DNA of 64,000 nt from Onchocerca lupi (taxonomy: Eukaryota; Nematoda; Chromadorea; Rhabditida; Onchocercidae): positions 1 through 64,000 of the forward strand of contig JAOVVO010000099.1 of assembly GCA_028564675.1 (NCBI GenBank). The letters are read 5' to 3'. The stretch's first letter is position 1, and each line of letters begins with the position of its first letter. The notes under the pieces are model-generated. The model ran no database searches. It saw only the letters and a list, made by a program, of their open reading frames with translations, and had not been told where the DNA came from. Shown here one piece after another: positions 26,201 to 35,924 of the stretch. The position numbers and the translations under genes were made by a program.

Positions 26201-28293
26201 TCTGAAGAGTAAGATCTCGGAAGCGGAAATATCAATAAATTAAAGATAAGATAATGATAATGAATCTTGCTTACCAAGGCATTTCCATTGATGAATATCT
26301 GCAAAGTTTTCTTCAAAGACATTCCCATGCCACTGTTCTCGAATCAACTCTGAATGATCCATAAAATGATCTGTTATGCGCAACTTTCCGATATAACCCC
26401 GAAATCCGACCACTTCGTCACGACTAGATCGATTGCCATCTGTTGCCAAATACAATCTTTTGCATGCACTCCGGATTTCCGAATAAAGAACACCAAACTA
26501 AAAAAAATTTCTTGGTATTTGAAAGTTGAAAAACCATAATTTATTGCTGTCAAATTAGAAGTTTGAACTTGAGAAAATTGCATTGAAATTCCAAACATTT
26601 CCAATTTTTCCCCATTTTTTCATAATATTTTTTGGATTTTTGAGGCTTATTAAAATAAAATTTTTCAAGAATAAATCAAATTGTACTTCGTTGATAGTAA
26701 ATAATTGTGTATTATGTTATCAATTACAAATGTAATGCAAAACTACCTCACGCATCAATTTACCCACACGTGCACCATTTACGTAGAATAAAAGTTGATG
26801 CAAGTCAAATGCAATTGCTATTTGAATCCATTCACCAAAACGATGGGCTTTTGCATTTCTTAAATAATTTTAAAAGCAATTCTTCATTTTATTGCAAATC
26901 AGAAGTAATTGACCGTTTTTGCAATCAAAATTTTGTAGGACTTTTGTTTTAGTTTTTTGAGTTTGAAGTAATTAGTTCTCAAAGATTTTCAGAAAAGATC
27001 ATAAAAATTAATGAATAAATGAATGACCTGAGATGATATGATTCAGATGCTAATTCTGGCATCAATGATACAGCTAAACGAGCTCCGTGTTCACCATTAA
27101 ATTCCGTTTCTATTGAAATCCTCCATGTTGTTGCATCTTTCTTCTTCCCACAGATATCATTAAGTGCTTTAACTCCAATTAATTCAGCAAAATTTTGACG
27201 CAAGCGATTATTAGACTTGACTTGATGATAATATCAAATCCAGAAGATCTGATCAAACTGTTAACGAACTAATTAGCTGTCTAGAATGAGTCTAGAATGC
27301 TCTTATCCGTCTGATACGATGTGATAACGATTCTAATTGCTGCACGTCGGATTTGGCAAAAGCATCAATCATTCCAAAGAAGATTTGAGGCTATTTTAAT
27401 GTTCTTGTTGGCCAAGCAAAAAAAAAAAAAAAAGTTGATTTCGTTTTATGATATTTTAAATTAACAGAAGAGTTTGATGAAGACTTCTAAAAAACACACA
27501 CCAATTATGACGACCGAATCCGGTTGTCCACCTTCGATTTGTATCCATATTTCCAGTGTAAATGCGAAACGCATCTTGTTTGCAAGAGTTTGCCATACCG
27601 GAGTACTCAATCGCAATCCTGTTGATCCATTTAAATATATTGCATGATCGCTTGGCCCTTCAGAAAATGTATGGTAACGAAGCCTGAACAAGAAAACACC
27701 TATCTGTACTGTTCAATTTTCCGGAATTCTGAAATAATTTAAAAAAAAAAAAAAGAAAAAATTATTTAAATTTTGAAGTTATTGCAATTATTAATTGTTT
27801 TTGAGAGGAATTACTACAATTATCTATCCAATAATTTAATAATTAATGCATTCTCGATAGCCTTTATCATATTGATCGCATTTCAACTCTCAAGACATTC
27901 CATTTATTCTTTCCGCCTATTAATTAATCATGATATGGATCATTTTAATTTAAATAATTATTTGACATATTGTAATAACTCAAATTTATTTGACAAAAAC
28001 TTTGAAAATATATTATGCTCCATTTCGATACTATCCAATCGTTGTTTTTCAGCATCATTTAAATTAGATCTCAGAAGAGTTATGGAAAGAGAGTTGATTT
28101 AGTTTGAATAATTTTTCAGATGAATTTCAAGAAAAAGGAAGTTGAAGAAGAAATACATAGATGAGAGAAACCTTGAAGAAGTTGAATTGGATTTCTCGAT
28201 GGATTCCATGGCATCAACATCCGTTGCTTTCGAGCAAAGGAAACCATAGATCAAAGAATAGAGTAGCAATGATAGTAGTGATAGTTTGATCAT
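12847..28293 (-). CDS. PAPPA: Pappalysin-like secreted metzincin metalloprotease (PAPP-A family)
   Basis: Vertebrate pappalysins cleave IGF-binding proteins; the substrate here is unknown. Twenty-nine exons chain in phase to 1710 residues: 28293-28172, 27683-27500, 27215-27028, 26858-26747, 26497-26275, 26149-25960, 25578-25501, 25404-25251, 24720-24575, 24234-23927, 22643-22515, 22372-22203, 21906-21744, 19802-19585, 19166-19104, 18984-18815, 18443-18217, 17787-17588, about 17438-17102, 16797-16612, 16411-16308, 16115-15875, 15685-15621, 15453-15284, 14999-14840, 14665-14533, 14258-14077, 13687-13482, 13150-12847. Order: signal peptide, LamG-like domain, two Lin-Notch repeats, metzincin domain with HEIGHVLGLWH (about 535-545) and Met-turn NYMSYT (about 606-611), DUF4215-like Cys module, sushi repeats, third Lin-Notch repeat, then a roughly 100-residue basic tail not in vertebrate forms. 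Weak boundaries: start of the exon near 17438, and acceptors at 19803, 26859 and 27216. Confidence 0.9.
14533..16411 (-). other. Pappalysin sushi (CCP) repeat exons
   Basis: Six exons encode about four to five complement-control-type modules. Typical pieces are VQCLNGHWIG, CEENGLWTVPEAFC, CSDDGIWIGPTCIPITC and YNCTNGFEIGSRC. In vertebrates these modules tether PAPP-A to cell-surface glycosaminoglycans; conservation of that role is inference. Confidence 0.85.
17588..18443 (-). other. Pappalysin DUF4215-like cysteine module
   Basis: Exons 18443-18217 and 17787-17588 encode VCGDGRRSIDEECDDGN, NDGDGCSQNC and YEGDGECEPFER. The same three blocks occur consecutively in vertebrate PAPP-A (ECDDGN, GDGCS, GDGICEPFE). 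Confidence 0.88.
20514..20580. repeat. Short inverted repeat upstream of PDRG1-like gene
   Basis: TTACTTGAC (20514-20522) and GTCAAGTAA (20572-20580) are perfect 9-bp inverted copies separated by 49 bp. Between and after them lie further partial copies of the same theme. It sits 110-180 bp before the start codon. Confidence 0.5.
20681..20687 (+). promoter_or_regulatory. Likely trans-splice acceptor of the PDRG1-like gene
   Basis: TTGTCAG ends 3 nt before the ATG at 20691. No coding exon was found upstream, so a spliced-leader acceptor is the simplest reading. Confidence 0.5.
20691..21469 (+). CDS. PDRG1: PDRG1-like prefoldin subunit family protein (nested gene)
   Basis: Two exons, 20691-20897 and 21257-21469 (TAA), join in phase to 139 residues, close to the 133 of human PDRG1. 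The protein is mostly coiled coil, as in prefoldin beta subunits. The second exon starts SKNWICFGNTTFVKVP, matching the VMVCFGNMFIKMP hairpin of PDRG1, then a long helix (about residues 88-127) and a GFSLDP ending matching GFNLNP. PDRG1 belongs to the R2TP/prefoldin-like chaperone complex that helps assemble RNA polymerase and PIKK complexes. The whole gene lies within the pappalysin intron 21743-19803, on the opposite strand. An AATAAA at 21677-21682 is a possible polyadenylation signal. Confidence 0.88.
22055..22099. repeat. Perfect 16-bp hairpin in a pappalysin intron
   Basis: GGAAAGAGATTTATGA (22055-22070) and TCATAAATCTCTTTCC (22084-22099) are exact reverse complements with a 13-nt loop. 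It lies in the short intron between exons 22372-22203 and 21906-21744. Confidence 0.8.
22515..24234 (-). other. Pappalysin zinc-binding and Met-turn exons
   Basis: Exon 24234-23927 carries HEIGHVLGLWHVHHG (HExxHxxGxxH; three His ligands and catalytic Glu) followed by CDDPCQEKTPSM, and exon 22643-22515 carries GDMVSDTNP and NYMSYT with the metzincin Met-turn. All catalytic residues are intact, so the protease is predicted active. Confidence 0.92.
23225..23326. repeat. Inverted repeat, MITE-like, in a pappalysin intron
   Basis: TTTAAAGGAGGATTTGC (23225-23241) and GCATATCCTCCTTTAAA (23309-23325) are inverted copies with one mismatch, separated by about 67 bp. A related TTCGGTATATCCTT appears near 23478. 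Small size and spacing suggest a short non-coding element; no target duplication was established. Confidence 0.45.
24575..25404 (-). other. Pappalysin Lin-Notch repeats 1 and 2
   Basis: The exon 25404-25251 encodes GNKRCDIECRH...DDGGDC and exon 24720-24575 encodes GNNHCELECNN...KGDCC. In vertebrate PAPP-A these calcium-binding modules sit within the proteolytic domain, before the zinc site, exactly as here. Confidence 0.85.
26275..27683 (-). other. Pappalysin LamG-like domain exons
   Basis: Four exons (about residues 41-276) encode a concanavalin/LamG-type fold. Diagnostic stretches are FTLEIWIQIEGGQ, matching the FTVEAWVKPEGGQ start of the pappalysin domain, then LLFYVNGARVG and GFRGYIGKLRI, the usual YVNG and G-x-hydrophobic-D/K-L-R-I strands. 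Confidence 0.85.
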
Positions 28294-28605
28294 ATGGAAT
28301 GGATGTATGTCAGTTCAAAAACTTTGCAGAGCTTATCACTTGACGACCTTTCTGTCATGAGCAAGTGGAAAAAAAGTCTTCAAAAATTTGAAACATCAAA
28401 ATGATGAGAAGCAATGGTTCATAGCATTTGTGCAACTTGTCCGAAGAAGAGGAAACATATTGTATTTCATCGAGAAACAACTGCGTAAATGATTTGAAAA
28501 TGCTTCAACAGATAAAGAAGCTCTTGTCAAATTTCGTGGCATTCAATTCTGTCACATTTCTCCAAGCATTCTATTCAGAGAATCTAACAGTCGATGGAAT
28601 AAATG

Positions 28606-28643
<38 letters not shown>

Positions 28644-29630
28644 CAAGTATTTATATCAAAGATGAAAGTTTTACAAGAAATGATTTTTTTCTTTTTTTTT
28701 TTTTTTTGCTAGAAATATTTAAAATTTATAAAAACTTGAAATCTTTAAGATTTTTGTTAAATTTTCAAATTTTGGAAAAATTATGACGAAGAGAAAGATT
28801 TTCTTTTATCATGAAGATAAATTCAAAACACAAAAAGTTCTGATTTTTTTTCAAATTTCGTCCTTCGAAATAAATTGAAAATAGAAATATAGCAAATAAA
28901 GATATAGGAAGATTTAGTTTAAGCAAATTTATTCTTAAACTTTTTATTATTTTTAATAATAATACTTGTTTCATTAATATTGAATCCTTTATATCCCCAG
29001 TTTGGATTCTAAAAGATAGCATAAGATCTAAGTATTGCAAACTGTGTGATGGATCATGTGATGACTGGTCCTTTGACAGATTAGATTGAAAAAATGAATT
29101 ATTCGATCTTTTAAAATTTTCAAAGCTAAAATAAAATCCTTTCTAGTGCAACTGGTAAAAACATTTCATTTCTTTCAGTTATTCACTCATAATTGGATGA
29201 ATTTTCAGCAGAAACAAAAAGAAATGTAATTTTAATCAAAATTGAAAATTTATTTTTGACAACATTTAGAAGAAATTCTAGGTTTTTAATAAATTTCAAT
29301 TTTTTGGGATTTGATAGTGGATAACTTGAAATCCAAGCTTTGATCAACATTGGAATAGGCTTTGAATTTGATGATAAAAGTTTTGGCTAATCTAAAATAA
29401 AAAATTTAATTTTCCATCACTTCATTAAATAGTGACTGACTTATTAAGTAAATCGTCACGAGATGGTGCTATTGCACAATGGACTCGCTCCCATATTTCA
29501 TTAGATCTTGAGGAATTGGTGATGTCACGACACGTATGCAATATCTGTTACATTTCGCGTTTTCTAGTTTTCTTTCCTGACAGGTTAAATATTTTATTAA
29601 TTTTCAACAAATTTCGGACTTGTTTGTTTT
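28294..29630. promoter_or_regulatory. Shared 5' region of divergent pappalysin and RPN2 genes
   Basis: About 1.3 kb between two start codons pointing away from each other, so it should hold both promoters. It contains a T run at 28610-28643 and a second at about 28695-28708. No specific binding site could be named. Confidence 0.45.
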
Positions 29631-29640
29631 TAAATTACAG
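29631..29640 (+). promoter_or_regulatory. Likely trans-splice acceptor of RPN2
   Basis: TAAATTACAG ends 7 nt before the ATG at 29648, with no recognisable coding exon upstream. Confidence 0.45.
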
Positions 29641-29647
29641 GATTTCA

Positions 29648-32600
29648 ATGAGCAGAGGACGAATGTGGTATGCTTTATTTATCAATTTGACCTTATTTCT
29701 TCTCGTGGTCGATTGTGCAACGCCATTTTTGAATACTTATTTGGATGAAGGAAGTCAAAAGTTGTTACATGCTGTTTTGATCAATGCTCTCGATAGCAAT
29801 GTTTGATTTTTCAAACATTTTAAAAATTTTGATTTAAATTTCTAAAGTCTGGTACAGCCATCTCAGACATCTCTATTATTTAGTAACAGTGTAATAATAT
29901 TTGTCATTTTATAGAAATCCTTAATTTATTCTAAGACAATGACATTTTCGAAAATTTATATATACGTAATGTTGGGGACGTAACAAAGAAAATTTCATGA
30001 AAATCAATTGATCAGCATCTCGTAATAATGCATGCTAACTTATTTGTGTATCATAGATTAAGCAGGTGTTTGAATCTCCTAAATCACAAATTGGATCGAG
30101 TTCAAAGGATGGTTTTCCTTATTGATTTAACTATAATGTATCCATGTAATAAAGATGTTATTAATTTATGATTTAGAAAATCCAAACCGATAATATTTTG
30201 TTTATCTCTTATATATTTATATTTTTTTCTTCACTTATTCCAGGAATTATCTTCTATACATTATGGTGCAGCTGGTTTAAAACTTGTAGGCATCTCTATT
30301 GAAGCTAGCAAGAATAAGGTAATTTTAAAACGCTTTAGTTCATTCTTTTTTATTAGCTTTTGTATTTTAAGAAGTTTGACTTGGATAAAGCTGTAGAAAT
30401 GTGAATTCATATTCATTTCTGATTTCAACTTCTGGTATCATTACCTAGTGGTGCTATAATTTATAGGCTCTCTGCGATATAGTTCAGAAAGTAAATGGTG
30501 AGGAATTAGTGCAGCTCTATCACGCAGTCAGCGCTGCGGCTGCTCTGAAAGGATGTACATTTTCCATACCGAATGCTAAAGAAACAGTCGAAGCAGTGTT
30601 GAAGCAAGATACTCCAACTTCGCACAACATATATTTGGCACTTGCTGTTGCCGACAAATTGAAGTTGAAAGTAAACTATAATGGTTTTGCCGAAGCCTTA
30701 ACTGTTGCATTGACAAAGGATGATGGCGCTTCTAGGTTATTTTCGATTTCGGCAAAAGCATATGACATGGTTGTTAGTAGTATCGATGACTCGATTTGAA
30801 AGTGTGGTACATGATGATAATTTTATGAGAATGTATTAATCTCATGACTCCATTTTCTAGCTCGAGAAATTCTTAAAATTTCAAGATTAAATTCTGTAAA
30901 TTTCTGCTAAAATCAATGATTTTATAAAAATTTTTTTGAGATTTCCTCAATTTATTAGGTAATGGAAGAATGTTGAATTAATGTTTTCTCTGTTTCTTCG
31001 CTAATATTAATTGTTCTAGTCTAATTGTGTCAGATTATATTTTAAATTGTTCTAGTCTTATTATGTCAGATCATATTTTTAGTCTTGCATATGGATTGAA
31101 CGCAGCAACTTTGTTGGATAACACCAACGCCGGGAAATTCCTTGTACGTGCCGAAGATTTGGTTGGTCAAGCAGATGAAGTGGATGGCAAGTATCTTCAT
31201 GTAAGTTTTATAACTTTATATGTCGGATACTGGCAATGGAAATAAAGATGTAAAACTAGATAAGGGGCAGGTATAAAAAAAATTCATTGGAAAAGTGAAT
31301 AAATTTCATAGCATTAAACTTTTGCAGTTGGAAGGCGGATTATCAATAACTGCGTTTGGCGTTTATGGAATTTACAGTCTAGCTGATAAACTTAACAAAT
31401 CACCAAGTGTGAAAAGTGTTAGTTTTTATCTAAACTTTTATAAAACGAAAAAGTATTATACTATTTGCCCATAACTTCCATGATGAATTTTTCCATAAGA
31501 ATGTTTTAGATTCATAAACCGTAATTTAAATTTATGAATCTTGTTTAGGATGAAGCGGTGAAATTAGCGAATTATCTTCTTAGTCGTAAGACTGTACAAT
31601 TGGACCGCGGTGCTTATCTCCTATTGTTGACATTGAAGAAGCTTGCAGATAATCATTTCCAAATTCCAGTTGTGTTTTCTCTGGCCTCTAGCGCATCTCT
31701 ACTGGATACGGATAAAGTAAATTTATTTCGGAATGAATTTCTGTTTTTACGGTGGTATTTTTTCTAGGGCGAGAGATGCAGAAGCTCATTATTATAGACA
31801 TGATTTATTATTTTGTCAAGATTGCACTCTTCGAAAATTTTTGCATCACATTTATATAGCATCTTAGAACTTACCTCTATATTTACTATGCTTCATTAAA
31901 TTCTTACAGCCATAGAAACTCGAAAAAGAGAATTGTTTCGATCTTTTGATATAACTATGTCATTGAGTTTTCTATCACTTTTTTTTTATTTAGTTTGTCA
32001 TTATTTGCAGTGATAATTTATTGCAGCCTTTGGTTATTCGTGTTTCAAATGTATTAGGCGAATCAGTTGGACCATTATCAGTGATTTTGGATGCAGCGAC
32101 ACATATAGCTTCGAAAGAAATTCCGGTGGTACGACAACCGTTAAAAGAAGTTGCATCTGATAAAACTAATACATTATATGAAGTATCTGTTAAAAATGCC
32201 AAACAACATGGATTTTATAATCTTGCCCTAACTGCTGGAAGTCAGGTAATCATCTTTCATTTATGTACATGACCAAGTTATTGAAACTGGAAATTTAAAT
32301 GGAAGAGCTTAACATAAGGCATTACAATTTTTCTGGAATTCCTGAAAACATATATTTTAGTGAGGAAACAGACATTCCCGATTACTTTAAATGGTACCCG
32401 AGAATTTTTTGTTGGTTAATTTTTTCTTTTCCAGTGGGCATTTAAAATGTTTTTATTTATTCTATTCCAGGATAAACGTTTAGTTGGAACAAATGGTGCA
32501 TCACTGATGATGAAAATACTTGCAAAAGTGCGAATCGAAGATATCGCAGTGGCGGTATTTGATCGGGAACTTTTGAAGCCATCGTCATCCATTTCGTAGG

Positions 32601-34492
32601 TGTTAAAATATTGGGTTAGGTTGTTTAGTACAAAATTAAATTTATTCCACAGTTTGATATGTTTGGTATTATTAAAGAATTAGCTTTAAATTAAATTCGT
32701 TTTCAATTTCATGATTTCAGCTTTCTTTTGAGGAATAAAGTTGAATGAAGTCTTATTTTAAAATTGGTTTATTGAGAAGAACGAAATAATTGAATTTGAA
32801 AAAGATGGAATTAGAGACGCAGTTCATGTTTTTCAGAGTTAAGCAGAGTGCAAAAATAGGAAAAATTTTGGAAGCTGACATACATAACAAGATGGAGATC
32901 AGATTTAAAGTTAAAGAAGCAAAAACTGATGAAGCAGTATTGGTTCATCAGGCATTCGTAATATTTGTTCATAGTGATACTCGTCAAGAAATTGTCTTTG
33001 TTGCCACACCAGATCATAACCGCAATTATGTATTTGATGTGGTATGATTTATAGAATTTTTTTTTCTTAAAATAGTTGTTTTTTTTATATTAAATTTTAT
33101 GTTTTACATGTTCAGTAGCGCTATTATTCTCATGAAACAGATTCACATTTTCCAAATATCCGCTAAAATATTTAAGTAGCAGTTTTATTCCTTAGATTTT
33201 CAGGATTTTGAAAAAGTTGCGAAAGATTTTGAAGGTTTATCAGGCCGATATGCCGTACGGTTGATAGTGGGTGATTCGGCAATATCGCATGCTTTCGACT
33301 GGAACTTGGTATGAACATAAAATTTGTCTAGAGAACATTTATATGTATTATATTTAATATATATAAACTCGGTAGTTCCGAAAAGACAATTAATCTAGAA
33401 ATATCAGCATTTGTTGTAGCATCTTGGAATTTCATTCGTATTTATTTAAGTGCATTTGCAGGTAGATATTAATCTAAAACTTCCTCCAGTAGCTATTCCA
33501 AGAATCAAAAAATCCGAACGCATTGTCTATGAAAAAGCACCAGAAATCAAGCATATGTTTCGAGAACCAGAAAAGCGGCCACCGCAGATTGTTTCAACTG
33601 TTTTTATTTTCCTCTCTGCAGTTCCATTGCTCATTGTCCTCATTTTGGTATGTTACAATTATCGAATATTTAAAGCTTTCTGCTGAAGCTATCAGTATAA
33701 TCTTCTCCTCTGTTTTACTTTTACATAGCGGTTCAATAAAAAGACTAAATTTTTCCTCTCTAATAATTTTTGATCGTAAGCAATAATTAGAATCCGATTT
33801 TATACATGACTCTCAAACATAATTTTATTAATTTTTGAGAAATTTCAGTGGTTACGCATTGGAATCAATTTTGGAAATTTACCAGCTTCTCCCTCTGTTT
33901 TGGTTTTCCATAGCGGTTTAATAGGTAAATCTAATTTTTTTTTCCTTTTGTTTATTGTTTTGATGGTAAACATGTTTACGGACTTCTCGGTTCATTTGAA
34001 ACTACGCGCTTTTTGATCTTTATCACTTCTTATATACATTAATAATATTTTTCGGATTTTTTCGACAGCTTACTTAAAAAGTCTAGCTCATATTGTTTTA
34101 GTTTTTTGATCTGAAATAAATAGTTTACCTTTTGTAAGACATTCATTCTAGTGGCATTTTTTTTTTTTAAATCAAGATGCTCTCTTAATATATATATTAT
34201 GTTTTTAAAGGGTGGTACCAACCGTGCTTTAATCTTCAGTACCTTATAGAATGTGTTGTAATTTTGTCTTTTTCTTAATGAATACTGAAAATCGTTCTTC
34301 TAATTTTTAGATTTACCAGATATTTCAGTTTTCTTATATAATTTACTTTTTGAAGGAATATTCGGATTATACTTCGTTTTCTGGTTACAATTAACCATGT
34401 TTGAAACGTTGAAATATTTATCAATAATTGGCACCATAACATTTATTTCCGGAAACCGTTTGTTGAGAATACTTGCAGCTAAACGAAAGTAA
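29648..34492 (+). CDS. RPN2: Ribophorin II, oligosaccharyltransferase subunit
   Basis: A subunit of the ER oligosaccharyltransferase, which moves the dolichol-linked glycan onto asparagines of nascent proteins. Thirteen exons chain in phase to 650 residues (human 631): 29648-29800, 30244-30318, 30467-30735, 31083-31200, 31328-31417, 31549-31716, 32027-32245, 32471-32595, 32837-33041, 33204-33308, 33462-33647, 33849-33924, 34329-34492 (TAA). A signal peptide covers about residues 1-24. The lumenal part follows the family throughout, for example LYHAVSAAAALKGCTFSI and RQEIVFVATPDHN. The signature HMFREPEKRPP precedes the first C-terminal membrane helix. Three hydrophobic segments follow, and the protein ends TFISGNRLLRILAAKRK, matching TFLAGNRMLAQQAVKR. 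Exon 3 must splice at AG/GT 30735/30736; reading through reaches a stop. Confidence 0.95.
31009..31080. repeat. 36-bp tandem duplication at an RPN2 intron end
   Basis: Copies 31009-31044 and 31045-31080 both start AATTGTTCTAGTCT and differ at few positions. The second copy runs directly into the AG of the 3' splice site at 31081-31082. Confidence 0.75.
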
Positions 34493-35924
34493 AGAATTTG
34501 AATTTTTTTCAATAATTTTCCTGCGGTTGAAGATAAGTAGTTCACTACTTATTCTGTTGGAGAATAATGAAGATATGAGCATTATATTAGATTTATAATA
34601 TATTTGTTTATATATATTTTATAGATAGTTTTTATCATTATTAAGAAACACATAAATATTATGAGTAGTTTTCATCGTTATCAAGAAATGCACAAAATTT
34701 ATCTTATTTTAGAATAATAAACTAAACATTTAACAGAGAAACTGTCAGGAAAAGTTGAGTATCGGTAATTAACGGTGGGACTTTTTTTTTTTTTAGCAAC
34801 TTAAATGCTATGTAAGAAATTCAATTAAAAATATAAAATTCATTAATATATGATATTGCAGAGAAAAAGCTAATTAATATGGAAGAGCGAAAAAGTAGCG
34901 AAGAAATGAAATTATCGTGCAATTATTTTTCATTTATTTCAAATTCTGTGATCACCAGTTTTTTAGCTTTTCTTAATTTTACTGTTGTCTCAATAGAATA
35001 AATTGCTGGATTTCTAATTTTGAATTTAGATCTTCAAGAAATTGTTAATTTATTTATATTGGTTGATCTTTTTTTTTTTGCGGCAAGTTTGTTGTTGATC
35101 GGAAATTTTTTTTAATCGTGTTATTTGCTACGTACTGGAATTCCATAAACAATGTATGCATTTTTGTTTTCATGTAATAAGTAGTTTTTATTAATAATAT
35201 TTTAGTAATTTGAAAAAAGGGACGGTGATAATGAATTTTGTGGATGAACTATTTTGAAATAGTTCAACTTGATCATCAAATAAGAAAGGAGTTAATTAAA
35301 TCAAAATTTAAGTAGTGAAATTCGAACAAGATGCATCCAAAAACTTATTGTACAAATCATTCAATTTTCAAAAATTTACTTATGCCTCTTGCAATGAAAT
35401 CATTATAATCGTCAGAGAGACATCGTTGATTATATGGAGAATAGTTTAAATTTTACACTTACTCTATCGGGAATTTGGATTGTTGACGAATTAGACTATG
35501 GGACAGAGGGCTACTGAGTGACAATCGTTCTATTGAAATGGGAATTGAGACTGTTTTTAGTTTTCAGCATTAACATCCCATACAAAGTATAGTTTAATGA
35601 AAATTGGCTGACTGATATGATTAGTTATTAAATTGATTGTTTTGGAATAATGTAAAGCGATTATGCATTATAATTTGAGGAAGGGATTTTGCTAAATTTC
35701 TGTTGATGTAAACATTTTGATATCAATATTACATCAGCAAGGTACCATCAGCGTTGCGGATGTTCCACAATTGATAACCTATGTTCTAGGATGTATACAG
35801 ATCCGAGAGTTCCATCAAGAGATAACTTAATAGCTTTTACTGTTACAAACTATATGGTTGGAGGGAGGTATATTCCGGGAAGTTTGACCTTATTCATACA
35901 AATGCACCATCAGCAAAAAGTATA
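34493..35924. other. Intergenic, between converging genes
   Basis: Separates the 3' ends of RPN2 (+) and the OATP gene (-). A plus-strand AATAAA at 34716-34721 may polyadenylate RPN2. The ORF at 35791-35985 overlaps the OATP terminus antisense and shows no family signature. No other gene seen. Confidence 0.55.

Noticed and set aside
27773..28102. 109-codon plus-strand ORF in pappalysin intron 1
   Set aside because: AT-rich, no start context, no motif; likely chance.
30736..30799. Read-through of RPN2 exon 3 to a stop
   Set aside because: Splicing at 30735 keeps phase with the exon at 31083 and restores family similarity; the read-through ends at TGA.
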